Counted from the stretch's first letter, positions 50,554-60,101 are shown. The stretch is DNA of 64,000 nt from Varibaculum massiliense (GCF_900106855.1 NZ_FNWI01000004.1:2046001-2110000), one strand, 5' to 3'. Made by a program: numbers and translations. Notes: a model not told the origin generated them from the sequence alone.

Positions 50554-52134
50554 ATGACCGTAACTTTTCGAGATTTTCGTCCCCAAAATATTGCTCCGGT
50601 TTCGCTGGCGCGTCTAGTCGAAGGCTTTACCACCGAAATTGATTCTGGCTGGGAAAATGTCCAGGTGCGCGGGGTTTCGATGGCGTCTGATGAGATTTTA
50701 GCCGGGGAGGCCTTTATCGCTGTAGGCGGGGCGAATGTGCATGCCGCCAAGTTTTCCAGTGAGGTGGAATCCCTGGGGGCTGCAGCTGTGATTACTGATG
50801 AAAAGGGCGCGGAGATTGCTCGTTCCCAAGGGGTGAAAATCCCGGTGGTAACAGTGACCGATCCGCGCGAAGCGGCCTCCTTACTGGCGATTAGAGCCTT
50901 CGATAATCCGGCGGGAAAAATGAAAACCGTGGCGGTAACTGGAACTAACGGCAAGACCACTACTTGTTTTGCTGCCAAAGCTGCTTTTGAGGCGGCAGGG
51001 CTGTCCACCATGATTCTTTCCACTGCGGAAACGCAGGTGGGGGATTTGCGGATTCAGTCTGCCCGTACCACGTTTGAAGGTCCGATGTTGCAGCGAATCT
51101 TGGCTTATGGAGTAGAGCAGGGGATGCAAGCCGCGGTAGTGGAAGTGTCCGCACATGCCCTGGCTTTGGCTCGTATCGCCGGAATGAAGTTTGATGCCAC
51201 TGCTTTTACTAACCTGCAGCATGATCACCTGGATTATTTCCACACGATGGAAAACTATCTGGCAGCTAAAGCCCGGCTGTGTTCTAAAGAGTTTACAGAT
51301 TATAGTGTGATCTGCGTCGATGATAAGTGGGGGCAGCAGTTAGCAGCCAGTTGCGACACCAAAAACGTGACGGTATCCGCCTACGATCCGGATGCCTCAG
51401 CCGATTGGGTGGTGACTCGAAAAGTTAACAACATTGCCCACGCAGCCTGTGATTTTACTTTAACTGGGAAGACAGAACCGAATGTGGGGCGCGAGGAAGA
51501 AATTACCGTTGCCCTGCCCGGAGAGGTCAATGTCCAAGATGCCGCGATTGCCTATTTGATGGTAACCGGAATTGGGATTCCTTACGAGGCCGCAAAAGCG
51601 GGCTTAGCGAGCCTAGCCGTTCCCGGGCGCCTAGAAATCGTGGGGCGGCGCAATGAAGGAACTCCGCTGGTCATCAATGATTACGCCCACACCCCCGAGG
51701 CCTTAGCTTCGATTCTGCGCACTATGCAAGAGTTTACGCCCGGAAAACTGCACCTGGTTTTTGGTACCGATGGGGATCGTGATGCCACCAAACGGGTGCC
51801 GTTAGCTAAAGTAGCTGCTAAAGAGGCAGATATTCTCTGGGTAACTGACGAAAATCCGCGCACCGAGAATGCGGAAAGTATTCGCGCCCAGCTGCTATCC
51901 GGGATTAAAGAGGAACGCCCCGAGATGGAGAACGTTTGTGAAGTAACTACCTGCCGTCGAGACGCCATCCGTAAAGCCATTTTGGCAGCCGGCTTGGACG
52001 ACACGGTAATAATCACCGGCAAGGGCGCGGAGCCCTATCAAGAAATTGAAGGAGTTTTCCACGCCTTTAACGACACCCCGGTGGCTCGCGATTGCCTAGC
52101 GGCCTATAAGAACCGCGCCCACATTAAGGGGTAA
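50554..52134 (+). CDS. murE: Mur ligase, UDP-MurNAc-tripeptide synthetase (MurE-type)
   Basis: The enzyme adds the third residue of the peptidoglycan stem peptide. The 526 residues show the N-terminal UDP-binding domain, Walker A VTGTNGKTTTCF, the central domain (AFTNLQHDHLDYFHTMENY) and the C-terminal domain with VINDYAHTPEALASIL. The specificity loop that reads DNPR in diaminopimelate enzymes reads ENPRTE here. The gene is outside the dcw cluster, which begins at mraZ in this window. An -10-like TAGAGT ends 7 nt before the ATG. Confidence 0.88.
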   Translation: MTVTFRDFRPQNIAPVSLARLVEGFTTEIDSGWENVQVRGVSMASDEILAGEAFIAVGGANVHAAKFSSEVESLGAAAVITDEKGAEIARSQGVKIPVVTVTDPREAASLLAIRAFDNPAGKMKTVAVTGTNGKTTTCFAAKAAFEAAGLSTMILSTAETQVGDLRIQSARTTFEGPMLQRILAYGVEQGMQAAVVEVSAHALALARIAGMKFDATAFTNLQHDHLDYFHTMENYLAAKARLCSKEFTDYSVICVDDKWGQQLAASCDTKNVTVSAYDPDASADWVVTRKVNNIAHAACDFTLTGKTEPNVGREEEITVALPGEVNVQDAAIAYLMVTGIGIPYEAAKAGLASLAVPGRLEIVGRRNEGTPLVINDYAHTPEALASILRTMQEFTPGKLHLVFGTDGDRDATKRVPLAKVAAKEADILWVTDENPRTENAESIRAQLLSGIKEERPEMENVCEVTTCRRDAIRKAILAAGLDDTVIITGKGAEPYQEIEGVFHAFNDTPVARDCLAAYKNRAHIKG

Positions 52135-52239
52135 TACCGTAGAAGCTAGTACCCTCACGCGTACCCCACCTGGAGGCTTTTCCGCGGGGGGGGGGTAGGA
52201 TGGCTGTACTTTTGGGCGAGCTAATCCCTAATGACGTGC

Positions 52240-52644
52240 CTATTCTGAAACCAGGTCAAAGTCGTAGCTGGCGCCATCGTCTAGGGTATGGCCGACGGTG
52301 CAATATTTATCGATTGCCTCCTGGGATTTTTCTCGCAGTTGCGTAACCTGTTCCCCGCTGAGATTGGATAGGTTAGCTACCATTTCTACCGTCAGGTGGG
52401 AGTAGGAATCGCGGCGCTCGTCTTTTTGCGCTGCTACCCCCACTGTTGCGTCAAAGTCCTTACCCAAAGCGGCAGCAAACACGTGATCGGCGGAAAAAGT
52501 ATGGCAGGTTGCCAGCGCTAGCTGCAGCAGTTCCCCGGGGGTGAATTGGTTTTCCCCCATTCCGATTTCTACTTTGGCGCCGCGACCATTTTGTCCTACG
52601 TAGTGTTTCTTGCCTTTTCGCTGTGCCCACAAAATATTACTCAT
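52240..52644 (-). CDS. OsmC-family peroxiredoxin-like protein
   Basis: OsmC/Ohr proteins reduce organic hydroperoxides with two reactive cysteines. In this 134-residue protein the first Cys is in LALATCHTFSADHVF and the second in KYCTVGHTL, in the usual places. It likely uses a dihydrolipoamide or thiol system. The gene is on the minus strand downstream of the initiator tRNA. Ahead of it on the plus strand, a G10 run (52186-52195) lies in the short gap after murE. Confidence 0.9.
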   Translation of the reverse strand: MSNILWAQRKGKKHYVGQNGRGAKVEIGMGENQFTPGELLQLALATCHTFSADHVFAAALGKDFDATVGVAAQKDERRDSYSHLTVEMVANLSNLSGEQVTQLREKSQEAIDKYCTVGHTLDDGASYDFDLVSE

Positions 52645-52686
52645 GCCTTTATTGTGGCAGGAAATGGCGGTAAGCGCAGGAACATA

Positions 52687-52719
52687 AAAAATCCTGCAAC
52701 CTAAGGCTGCAGGATTTTT
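52687..52719 (-). terminator. intrinsic terminator after the tRNA
   Basis: AAAAATCCTGCA (52687-52698) and TGCAGGATTTTT (52708-52719) pair perfectly over a 9-nt loop. On the minus strand the A/T ends form a U-run, so it ends transcription of the tRNA before the OsmC gene. Confidence 0.88.
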
Positions 52720-52724
52720 ACTAG

Positions 52725-52798
52725 TAGCGGGGGCTGGATTTGAACCAACGACCTCCGGGTTATGAGCCCGGCGAGCTACCGAACTGCTCCACCCCGCG
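52725..52798 (-). tRNA. initiator tRNA-fMet (CAT)
   Basis: Minus-strand sequence from CGCGGGGTGGAGCAG to the discriminator A folds as a full cloverleaf of 74 nt. The anticodon loop is CTCATAA and the stem ends in three G-C pairs (GGG/CCC), the mark of the initiator. The first base C faces U72, so the top pair is mismatched, as initiators need. CCA is not encoded. Confidence 0.95.
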
Positions 52799-53003
52799 TC
52801 GACTTGTCTATGTTAAGCAGGAGAGGTGGTTAAAGGCAAAAAAATTTGATGTCGAAGAGGTCACGTTGGGAACTATAGAACCTAAAAGGGCAGTTGAAAG
52901 GGGTTTTAGGGGAGGGGAAGGAACTGATTTAGAAAAGCAAGAACGGCGGAGCGGGCGCTAAATGGTCAAGTAAAAATCGTTAGAGAGCCAGGAAGTGGCC
53001 GTT

Positions 53004-53693
53004 TTATAGCGCCCGCAGGACGGTAACTACTTTTCCTAAAATAGTGGCATTATCACCGGGAATCGGTTCAAATGCCGGGTTGTGAGGGAGCAGCCAGATA
53101 TGCCCCTCGCGGCGCGCCAGGGTTTTCACGGTGGCTTCGCCGTCGATCATAGCGGCCACGATTTCACCCAGTTCGGCTACATTTTGACGCCGCACAATCA
53201 CCCAATCACCATCACAGATAGCGGCCTCTATCATAGAGTCTCCGTGCACCTTGAGCATGAACAGTTCGCCATCACCGGTAAAACGGGTAGGAATAGTGAA
53301 AACGTCCTCTATGTCTTGTTGGGCATCAATGGGGGTGCCGGCAGCAATTTGCCCCACCAAGGGAATCGCGTGATGGTTTAAGGGGGTTACTTCCCCAAGT
53401 TGGGCAGTTGCGGATTCGGGAGCCGGATCGCTGGCAGAAAGTGTCGTAAACTGCGGGTTTACCTCGAGCGCGCGGCTGCGTCCCGCGGCGCGTACCAAGA
53501 AACCCTGACTGACCAGATTATCTAGGTGATGTTTAACGGTGGAGGAGGAGGAAAGCCCTACCGCCGTCGCAATTTCCCGCACTGAAGGCGGGTAACCCTG
53601 AGTGCGAATCCCAGCTAACACCGCCTCGAAAATAGAGCGCGCGCGCGGACGTAAATCTTCTATATCTAAGGCGTGGTCTTGCTGTTTGCTCAT
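53004..53693 (-). CDS. lexA: SOS repressor LexA
   Basis: LexA represses SOS genes and cleaves itself with RecA. The 229-residue protein has a winged HTH (GYPPSVREIATAVGLSSSST), the Ala-Gly cleavage site in VGQIAAGTPI, the catalytic Ser in HGDSMIEAAI and the Lys in ATVKTLAR. I chose ATG 53693, preceded by GGGAGGG; an in-frame start at 53774 would add 27 residues and cross the operator. An SOS box lies about 50 bp upstream. Confidence 0.96.
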   Translation of the reverse strand: MSKQQDHALDIEDLRPRARSIFEAVLAGIRTQGYPPSVREIATAVGLSSSSTVKHHLDNLVSQGFLVRAAGRSRALEVNPQFTTLSASDPAPESATAQLGEVTPLNHHAIPLVGQIAAGTPIDAQQDIEDVFTIPTRFTGDGELFMLKVHGDSMIEAAICDGDWVIVRRQNVAELGEIVAAMIDGEATVKTLARREGHIWLLPHNPAFEPIPGDNATILGKVVTVLRAL

Positions 53694-53740
53694 CTTCCCT
53701 CCCGCTGTTAACTCGATCATAAGAAATTGTGACCCATTAT

Positions 53741-53756
53741 GCAAACATTTGTTCGA
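53741..53756. promoter_or_regulatory. SOS box of lexA
   Basis: GCAAACATTTGTTCGA matches the actinobacterial box TCGAAC-N4-GTTCGA with two mismatches, all in the left half; the right half is perfect. It lies about 50 bp before the lexA start, so LexA would limit its own expression. Confidence 0.75.
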
Positions 53757-53819
53757 TAGATTTGTATTTTTCACTTGATTTCCCAGTATCTACTCGTTAG
53801 TATATCAAACAGATGTTCG

Positions 53820-53835
53820 ACGAACGTTTGTTCGA
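53820..53835. promoter_or_regulatory. SOS box of the divergent gene
   Basis: ACGAACGTTTGTTCGA matches the consensus TCGAAC-N4-GTTCGA at 11 of 12 specified bases. It lies 13 bp before ATG 53849. Its position in front of the divergent gene makes that gene a clear SOS target. Confidence 0.88.
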
Positions 53836-53848
53836 GAAAGGTGTAGTC

Positions 53849-54436
53849 ATGTCCACACAGCTTTCCTTTGATTTGGAAGAACTGGCTCAAAAGCGAGTCG
53901 TGGGTTTGGGGGACTATCAGCTGCATAAACAGGCAGTTGTAAAAACTAAGCGTCCCCGTCTGCAATTGGTTGACGCCACCTATATAGAACGTGTACGGGC
54001 AAAGACCCGTCATCCTGCGGGTTCAAAATTGCCTTGCCCGCCCGCCGTCGGTAGGGAGAACCGCACGGACGGGGCGGCTGCAGCTTTTGACTCGCTTCCA
54101 CAGTGGGCGCGCCGGGCGCCCCGCACCAACAGTGATTGCTCCGTTCCTTTGACGGTGGTTCCTCCCACTGTCAAGCAGGAGCAACCATCGGTGACGCGGC
54201 GCCCGGTTCCCCAAAAGACCCGGGCGACTCGTGTTGAAGTTCCCGCCATTAGTCGCCGCCTAGCCAAAGTTTCTCTAACCCTAGTTTTTGTGGCGGGGGC
54301 GCTGATAGCCGGCGCAGGCATAGGTAGCTTATGGGATGCTAATACCATTGGGAACGGGGAAGTCACTCAGGTAGCAGGGAGTGGTGCGATAGCAGGCACC
54401 AGCGGATCTTCCGCTGATCTGCTCTTAGGGCAGTAA
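53849..54436 (+). CDS. SOS-induced single-pass membrane protein (candidate division inhibitor)
   Basis: The 195-residue protein is basic and low-complexity for about 130 residues, with one membrane segment (LTLVFVAGALIAGAGIGSLW) near residue 150 and a short outer tail. In mycobacteria, corynebacteria and Bacillus the gene divergent from lexA encodes an SOS-induced division inhibitor (ChiZ, DivS, YneA). Position and topology agree with that role. Unlike ChiZ and YneA there is no LysM domain after the helix. I chose ATG 53849 because a start at 53813 would run through the SOS box. Confidence 0.7.
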   Translation: MSTQLSFDLEELAQKRVVGLGDYQLHKQAVVKTKRPRLQLVDATYIERVRAKTRHPAGSKLPCPPAVGRENRTDGAAAAFDSLPQWARRAPRTNSDCSVPLTVVPPTVKQEQPSVTRRPVPQKTRATRVEVPAISRRLAKVSLTLVFVAGALIAGAGIGSLWDANTIGNGEVTQVAGSGAIAGTSGSSADLLLGQ

Positions 54437-54593
54437 CTTAACTTGCCGGTATTGCGGCTCTCGCAGTTAACCGTTTTCTCGGGATTTAAGGGGGTTTCCT
54501 GGGCGTGGTTTATAGCTCGTGATTGTCTTTCTGAGGGTATTGGTGCAAGAGTGTCGGATGTTGCGATAAGCTAGACCTCCAGGTTGTTTATTA

Positions 54594-55088
54594 ATGGGGG
54601 AAATCTTGCACTGTCCGTTCTGCCATAATGATGATTCGCGGGTGATTGATTCACGTACCGCCGATGACGGGAACGCTATCCGGCGGCGGCGGGAGTGTAC
54701 TTCTTGTAATAAACGATTCACCACCATAGAGTCTGCGGCTCTTGCAGTGCGTAAGCGTTCGGGAATCTTGGAGCCTTTTTCGCGCGAAAAAGTAGTAAGC
54801 GGGGTGAAGAAGGCCTGTCAAGGACGTCCAGTCAGCCACGATGACCTTGCAAAACTAGCGCAGCAGGTGGAAGAGGATCTACGTGCTACCGGGAAATCGC
54901 AAATAGATAGCCAATCGATTGGGCGCGCTATCCTCAGGCCGCTGAGAGAGCTAGACGTGGTCGCCTATTTACGTTTCGCCTCGGTGTATTCCTCATTCGA
55001 CAATCTGGATGACTTTCAGACTGTCATTGATGAAATCCGTGCTGAGCAGGATGAAGCTAGTTCAGAGATAAAACCCGCAGACCGATAG
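54594..55088 (+). CDS. nrdR: transcriptional repressor NrdR
   Basis: NrdR represses ribonucleotide reductase genes in response to dATP/ATP. The zinc ribbon is HCPFC...CTSCNKRF, followed by an ATP-cone domain ([24 protein letters not shown]). The 164 residues include a few before the usual first MHCPFC; a TTG at 54606 would give that start. The 3' end overlaps serA tail to tail by 32 nt. It is conserved next to lexA in many actinobacteria. Confidence 0.95.
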   Translation: MGEILHCPFCHNDDSRVIDSRTADDGNAIRRRRECTSCNKRFTTIESAALAVRKRSGILEPFSREKVVSGVKKACQGRPVSHDDLAKLAQQVEEDLRATGKSQIDSQSIGRAILRPLRELDVVAYLRFASVYSSFDNLDDFQTVIDEIRAEQDEASSEIKPADR

Positions 55089-56265
55089 CCTCTGGCAGGG
55101 AACGAATCTGGGCTACCGCGGAAACCGGGAGCTCAGAGGCAATATCGGTAAGTGCGTAACCAACTTCGCCTTCCGTTCCCAGGAGCTGTCCGTTAATGTT
55201 TACGTTTTGATCCGCAAAAACCTGGTTTACCCGACCCAGCACTCCGGGAATGTTACGGTGCAGAAATGCTAGACGATAAAGAGAATTATCGTGGGTAGAA
55301 AGATTTAGATTCGGCATATTAACACTCATCTCGGTGCTACCTAAGCGCCAGTAATCAGCGATTTTGTGGGATACGAACTGCCCGATATCGAACTGGGCTT
55401 CCAAAGTTGAACCCCCAATATGCGGGGTCAAAATGGTGTTCGGCAGTCCCAAAAGCGGGGAATGGAACTCGTTGCCATTCTTCTTCGGTTCTTCCGGGTA
55501 CACGTCCACCGCAGCTCCCGAAATTTTCCCGGAACGGATATTTTCTGCGAGGGCATCCACGTCCACCACTAGACCGCGGGAAAGGTTAATGAAGATTGCA
55601 CCCTCTTTCATTAACTCAAACTGGCGTTTCCCGATCAGTCCCTCGTTGGATTTGCGACCATCTACGTGTACGGAAATAAAATCGGCAGTTTTGAGTACCT
55701 CATCCATGGTGGGCAGCGCCCGGGCATTACCCATGGCTAAGCGCTGGGCGCAGTCGTAAAAGACTACATTCATTCCCATAGCTTCGGCGAGTACCGACAG
55801 CTGAGTACCGATATTGCCGTAGCCAATGATTCCCAGGGTTTTTCCGCGTACCTCGTGAGAACCAGAGGCGCTTTTATTCCAGATTCCCCGCTGTAAATCT
55901 TGGTTACGGGTTTCAATATGGCGCGCCAAGTTAATAATGTGTCCGATTGCCAGTTCCACCACCGAACGGGTATTGGAATAGGGAGCGTTGAAAATAGTGA
56001 CCCCCCGCTTGGTGGCAGCCTCTAAATCAACTTGGTTAGTGCCAATGCAAAAACAGCCCACTACTTGCAGACGGGGGCAAGAAGAAATCACCCGCGAAGT
56101 GATGTGAGTTTTCGAACGAATCCCCACAATATCGGCATCTTGCAGCCGCTCAATCAGGGCGTCTTCGTCTAAAGAACCCTTAATTCGTTCTACTTCAATG
56201 TTGAAACCAGAAAAAACTTCATCCGCCACTTGGTGCGGATCTTCAAGTAGTACTGCCTTTGTCAT
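55057..56265 (-). CDS. serA: D-3-phosphoglycerate dehydrogenase
   Basis: SerA starts serine synthesis. The 402-residue form has the NAD-binding [34 protein letters not shown], the catalytic His in [13 protein letters not shown], and a C-terminal ACT domain (about residues 330-402, [21 protein letters not shown]) that binds serine. It is of the short type like that of E. coli, with no intervening domain. Confidence 0.95.
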   Translation of the reverse strand: MTKAVLLEDPHQVADEVFSGFNIEVERIKGSLDEDALIERLQDADIVGIRSKTHITSRVISSCPRLQVVGCFCIGTNQVDLEAATKRGVTIFNAPYSNTRSVVELAIGHIINLARHIETRNQDLQRGIWNKSASGSHEVRGKTLGIIGYGNIGTQLSVLAEAMGMNVVFYDCAQRLAMGNARALPTMDEVLKTADFISVHVDGRKSNEGLIGKRQFELMKEGAIFINLSRGLVVDVDALAENIRSGKISGAAVDVYPEEPKKNGNEFHSPLLGLPNTILTPHIGGSTLEAQFDIGQFVSHKIADYWRLGSTEMSVNMPNLNLSTHDNSLYRLAFLHRNIPGVLGRVNQVFADQNVNINGQLLGTEGEVGYALTDIASELPVSAVAQIRSLPEAIGLRVLSLN

Positions 56266-56342
56266 ATTTCTATCTTTTCAGCGTCGCCAGCAGTTAGCAA
56301 AACCGTCCGGCAAACGGTATTTGTCGCCTTGCTCGCAAGGTG

Positions 56343-58625
56343 TTACTCCCAGCCGGGAGGAAGACCTTGGGAATGTAGTGTGACTAGGCGACGCGTGGGG
56401 CGGGTCATCGCCACAAACAGATTACCGACGCTTTGAGCGCAGATATGGGCTGGTTCTAGCAAAATCACGCTGTCAAACTCTAGTCCTTTAGAAGTAACCG
56501 CATCTAAAATACATACCCGATCGCTAACTGGGTCACCGCCTACCGTAAACGCAAGTTGGGAAGATAGTTGCTGGAAAGCAGGCAAGTCCTTTTGGCTACA
56601 GATTATTCCGATCCGACCTCTGCCTTTTCCTAAGCAACTATCGAGGTACTCTAGTTCTGTTTTAAGAGTTTTTTCTACAGTGGCCGCGTCAATCGCCGTG
56701 ACCCTTTCGGTTAGCAGCGAGTCCGGATCTTGCCTAACGGCCTGCACAGGATAGGGGGAGGGGCGCCCAGCTGCGCGGGTAACCGCCTCCGCTAAATCCA
56801 TTATTTCCTTCGGGGTGCGATAGCACACCGTTAAATAGGTTTCTTCCTCCAGAGCGTCAGCGGCCGGCCCTAGGAGCTGGAGCCAGGAAGACCCCCCAGC
56901 GGAAATGCGCTGTGCTAAGTCGCCTACCACAGTAAAAGAGCGCGAAGGGCAGCGCCGCAACAGGCAACGCCAATCCATCGGGGAAAGTTCTTGGGCTTCA
57001 TCGACCACCACGTGCCCGTAGGTCCAGGTGCGATCCTGATAGGCCATTTCCGCTAAAGACGACTGTTCGCGGGGGGCGCTTGCTCGGTTAGCCAACATTT
57101 CTGCGGACACAATGCCTGCTCCTAGACCTTGTCCTTCAATAGCAGCTTGTGCGCGAGATTGCTCCTGCTGACGGGCGAGCGCTCTATCCTTACGCGAGCT
57201 AGGGGAGGAAGCATTGGGCAGGTCTCCCAAAAGTTCCGCCAGTTCATCAAGCAAAGGCACATCGGCAGGAGTAAACTCCGCTTCCTTGGGGCGGTAAAGA
57301 ATCTCTTGTTCCGCATCGCTAAAATCGTTGGCAAAACGGGCAAGAAAAGCGGGGTAGGCATAAAGGCGTCGCAAAAGATTCTGCGCAGAGTAGGGCATCC
57401 AACAAAGATTGACTGCCCGGCGCACATTGAGATTAGAACGTAAATCCTCACGCACCAAGGCTCGTTCGGACAGAGAATCGCGATTGGTTTCGATTTTTCC
57501 CAGTCCAGCGGCACTAGCTGCTGCAGCTAGTTCGGCTTCTTCTCGGCGATTCTCAGTGTCTAAATATTGGTCAGTTAGGGAATCTAAAATCTGGGCAACA
57601 AAAATTTCGCGTGCCTGGTTATGGGGTTTTCCGCTCAAACGTGCCCGGCGAATCGCTTCTTTAACTGTTTTCGGACGCAGCACCAGTTTACTGGCACCCA
57701 CAGTCAGATTTTTATCAGCATCGGGAACCCTCTGTAGGGAACGTACTGCCTGCTTAATCAGCTTGACCCAGCGTAAATCTCCTTTTAGAGCCGAGATTGC
57801 GGGGTGTTCTTTTCCTTCGGCGCGGATTCCCGGCAACAAAGTTGCCATAGTGGTGGAAACCACCCCGGTTTCCCCTAGCGCCGGAAGCACTTGTTCGATG
57901 TAGCGCAAGAAAGCAGGGGAGGGACCGACTATTAACACCCCGGACTTCGCTAGACGTTCTGCCTGTTCATAGAGTAAAAAGGCGGCTCGATGTAGGGCTA
58001 CGGCAGTTTTACCGGTACCAGGGCCGCCTTGGATTACCAAAATCTGGGAGGTGGCAGCGCGGATTATGCGGTCTTGTTCACCTTGGATAGTGGCGACGAT
58101 ATCTCCCATGTGACCAGAACGTCCCGCCTGCAATGCTGCTAACAGTGCCCCCTCGCCCTGTAGCTCAATCCCTTCTTCACGAGCATGGGATAAATTAAAG
58201 GCTTCATCTTCCAGCGAAATCACCTGCCGGCGGTGCAGAGCGATATGTCTGCGGCTCGCCATTCCCAAAGGGTGACGGGCGGTGGCTTGGTAAAAGGGAG
58301 TCGCTGCCCGGGCGCGCCAATCCATTAACACCTGCGCATGGTTATCATCTTGCAGTCCCACGCGACCGATATAGTAACTTTCACCCTGGAGCGGAGTAAG
58401 CCGTCCAAATACTAGGTTTTCTTCTACTCGCTCTAGCCGCGCTGCTTGATCTCCCAGGTGAGCTGCCATCACGTCACGTTCAGAGCGGTTTTGGGGAGAA
58501 CCGGTGGCGCCATGCGCCTGGATTTGTCGTTGTCGCTGCCGGTAACGGCGACGAGCATCATCAAGAATCTGGTAGATACCGTCAACTGCCGCCTGCTCAC
58601 GCGCCAGTTCTGCTGGGTCATTCAA
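56343..58625 (-). CDS. helD: HelD-like UvrD/Rep helicase superfamily protein
   Basis: HelD is a SF1 motor that removes stalled or inactive RNA polymerase from DNA. The 760-residue protein has an N-terminal coiled coil (about 1-75, AREQAAVDGIYQILDDAR), Walker A GGPGTGKTAVALHRAAF, Walker B VVVDEAQELSPMDWR, and a C-terminal SF1 domain with VAMTRPTRRLV. It matches the actinobacterial class II-like organisation. The start is TTG 58625, supported by GGAAGGGG upstream. It stands alone on the minus strand. Confidence 0.88.
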   Translation of the reverse strand: MNDPAELAREQAAVDGIYQILDDARRRYRQRQRQIQAHGATGSPQNRSERDVMAAHLGDQAARLERVEENLVFGRLTPLQGESYYIGRVGLQDDNHAQVLMDWRARAATPFYQATARHPLGMASRRHIALHRRQVISLEDEAFNLSHAREEGIELQGEGALLAALQAGRSGHMGDIVATIQGEQDRIIRAATSQILVIQGGPGTGKTAVALHRAAFLLYEQAERLAKSGVLIVGPSPAFLRYIEQVLPALGETGVVSTTMATLLPGIRAEGKEHPAISALKGDLRWVKLIKQAVRSLQRVPDADKNLTVGASKLVLRPKTVKEAIRRARLSGKPHNQAREIFVAQILDSLTDQYLDTENRREEAELAAAASAAGLGKIETNRDSLSERALVREDLRSNLNVRRAVNLCWMPYSAQNLLRRLYAYPAFLARFANDFSDAEQEILYRPKEAEFTPADVPLLDELAELLGDLPNASSPSSRKDRALARQQEQSRAQAAIEGQGLGAGIVSAEMLANRASAPREQSSLAEMAYQDRTWTYGHVVVDEAQELSPMDWRCLLRRCPSRSFTVVGDLAQRISAGGSSWLQLLGPAADALEEETYLTVCYRTPKEIMDLAEAVTRAAGRPSPYPVQAVRQDPDSLLTERVTAIDAATVEKTLKTELEYLDSCLGKGRGRIGIICSQKDLPAFQQLSSQLAFTVGGDPVSDRVCILDAVTSKGLEFDSVILLEPAHICAQSVGNLFVAMTRPTRRLVTLHSQGLPPGWE

Positions 58626-58757
58626 GATGCGCCCCTTCCCTTAAGAAAAAGTAGGCAACTATTCTACCGGCTAAACATGAAAAGCCCATAGCTGGGGTGA
58701 GCGATAGGTGCGTACCTGACGCTATCCAGGTAGGCTGGAATACAGAATGGAGGGTAG

Positions 58758-60098
58758 ATGACAAAGCAAAGCCGTTTTATAATCCCCGGTCCCGCTTATG
58801 AGGATACCCAGGCGGAAGTCCTACTCTATGCCTTTTCGGGGGCCATAGATTCTGGCGACATCGGGGGAATGATTATTGAACAGCTCTTGCACGCCCTCCC
58901 GCATGAAGAAGTTGCCCGTTTCGCCCTAGAGACTGTGCTGGATTATCGGGCGCGGCGCCCCCGAATCACTATCGAAAACTGGACGATGACCGATATGCGT
59001 TATCCCAGCTGTACCCTAGAGCGGATTACCGATTATTCCGGACGCAATATCTTGCTGTTGCGCGGCCTGGAACCGGATATCAACTGGGAAGATTTTTCTT
59101 TGGCAATCTTTGAAGTTTGCCAAAAAATGGGGGTTAAACAGGCAGTTGATTTGATGGGGATAGCTGCCAACATTCCCCATACCCGGATTCCCTTTATTAA
59201 TCAGACTTCTCCCAATCCGGATATTTTGCCGCCGCAAACCGAGATGCCGGGAACCTTCATCATTACCGCCTCTTTTGGGCAGTATCTACAAATGCTTTTC
59301 AAGATGATCTCAGTGCAGGCGCGCGGAATTGTGGTGGGCGTGCCCTATTACCTGGCGGATGGACAGTTCCCGCCAGGCGCGGTCAGCGCTATCCAATACC
59401 TTTCCGAAACCCTGAACCTGGACTTGCCTATGGGTGATTTGGAAGCGGCCAGCGCCCAAATGACCCAGGAAATTAACCAGCAGTTGGATGATAATCCCGA
59501 GGCCAAAGAACTCGTGGAAAAAATGGAGCAGCACTACGATGAGGCTTTAACTCAACCGTGGGGAGAGTTGCACCCCAAATCTTTAGCCGAATCGGTCGAT
59601 TCGCGCTCTGGGGACGCCATTGCCGAACGTATTGAAAGATTCTTAGCGCAGGTAAAGCCACAAGATTCTCAAGAGGACGCCGCTGACGGGCTTTTAGCTG
59701 GTCGGGATGATCTGTTAGCACATCTGGCTCAAAAGGTGGCCTCGCAACAGTTACCCGATAACGACCCGAAAATCCTGGGAAAGCTAGCAAAGCCCATTAC
59801 GGAGCGAAAAGAAACTATTTCCGAGGGAGAAATGCGATCCTCAGATTCTGGGGAAACTAGGGTAACCGGAAAGCAGGGCGCGGCTAAATCTGAGGAAACA
59901 GCCCCAGGAAATACCGCTACACGTAGGCATTTTCCGCCCCGGCGCTCGCATCTAAAAGCTCGGCGTGCCAAGAATCCCTCTCAGCAATCGCGGGCAGATT
60001 TACCGGCTCCCCCTCCGCCCCCTGGTAGTGAAAATCCTGATTCCCCAGAAAATGAACCAGATAAAGCTGATGATTTTGGGGATAGCGGAAAGAACTGA
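58758..60098 (+). CDS. PAC2 family protein with disordered tail
   Basis: The first 280 residues match the PAC2 family of proteasome-assembly-chaperone-like proteins (EVLLYAFSGAIDSGDIGGMI and ILLLRGLEPDINWEDFS). The tail of about 150 residues is rich in Pro, Ser, Lys and acid residues and looks disordered. GGAGGG precedes the ATG. PAC2 proteins are found across actinobacteria; their role is not settled. dinB follows 3 nt after its stop, and the two are probably co-transcribed. Confidence 0.88.
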   Translation: MTKQSRFIIPGPAYEDTQAEVLLYAFSGAIDSGDIGGMIIEQLLHALPHEEVARFALETVLDYRARRPRITIENWTMTDMRYPSCTLERITDYSGRNILLLRGLEPDINWEDFSLAIFEVCQKMGVKQAVDLMGIAANIPHTRIPFINQTSPNPDILPPQTEMPGTFIITASFGQYLQMLFKMISVQARGIVVGVPYYLADGQFPPGAVSAIQYLSETLNLDLPMGDLEAASAQMTQEINQQLDDNPEAKELVEKMEQHYDEALTQPWGELHPKSLAESVDSRSGDAIAERIERFLAQVKPQDSQEDAADGLLAGRDDLLAHLAQKVASQQLPDNDPKILGKLAKPITERKETISEGEMRSSDSGETRVTGKQGAAKSEETAPGNTATRRHFPPRRSHLKARRAKNPSQQSRADLPAPPPPPGSENPDSPENEPDKADDFGDSGKN

Positions 60099-60101
60099 CC
60101 C

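Noticed and set aside
53813-53848. Earlier start for the SOS gene beside lexA
   Set aside because: The SOS box at 53820-53835 would be inside the coding region; ATG 53849 has AAAGG at good spacing.
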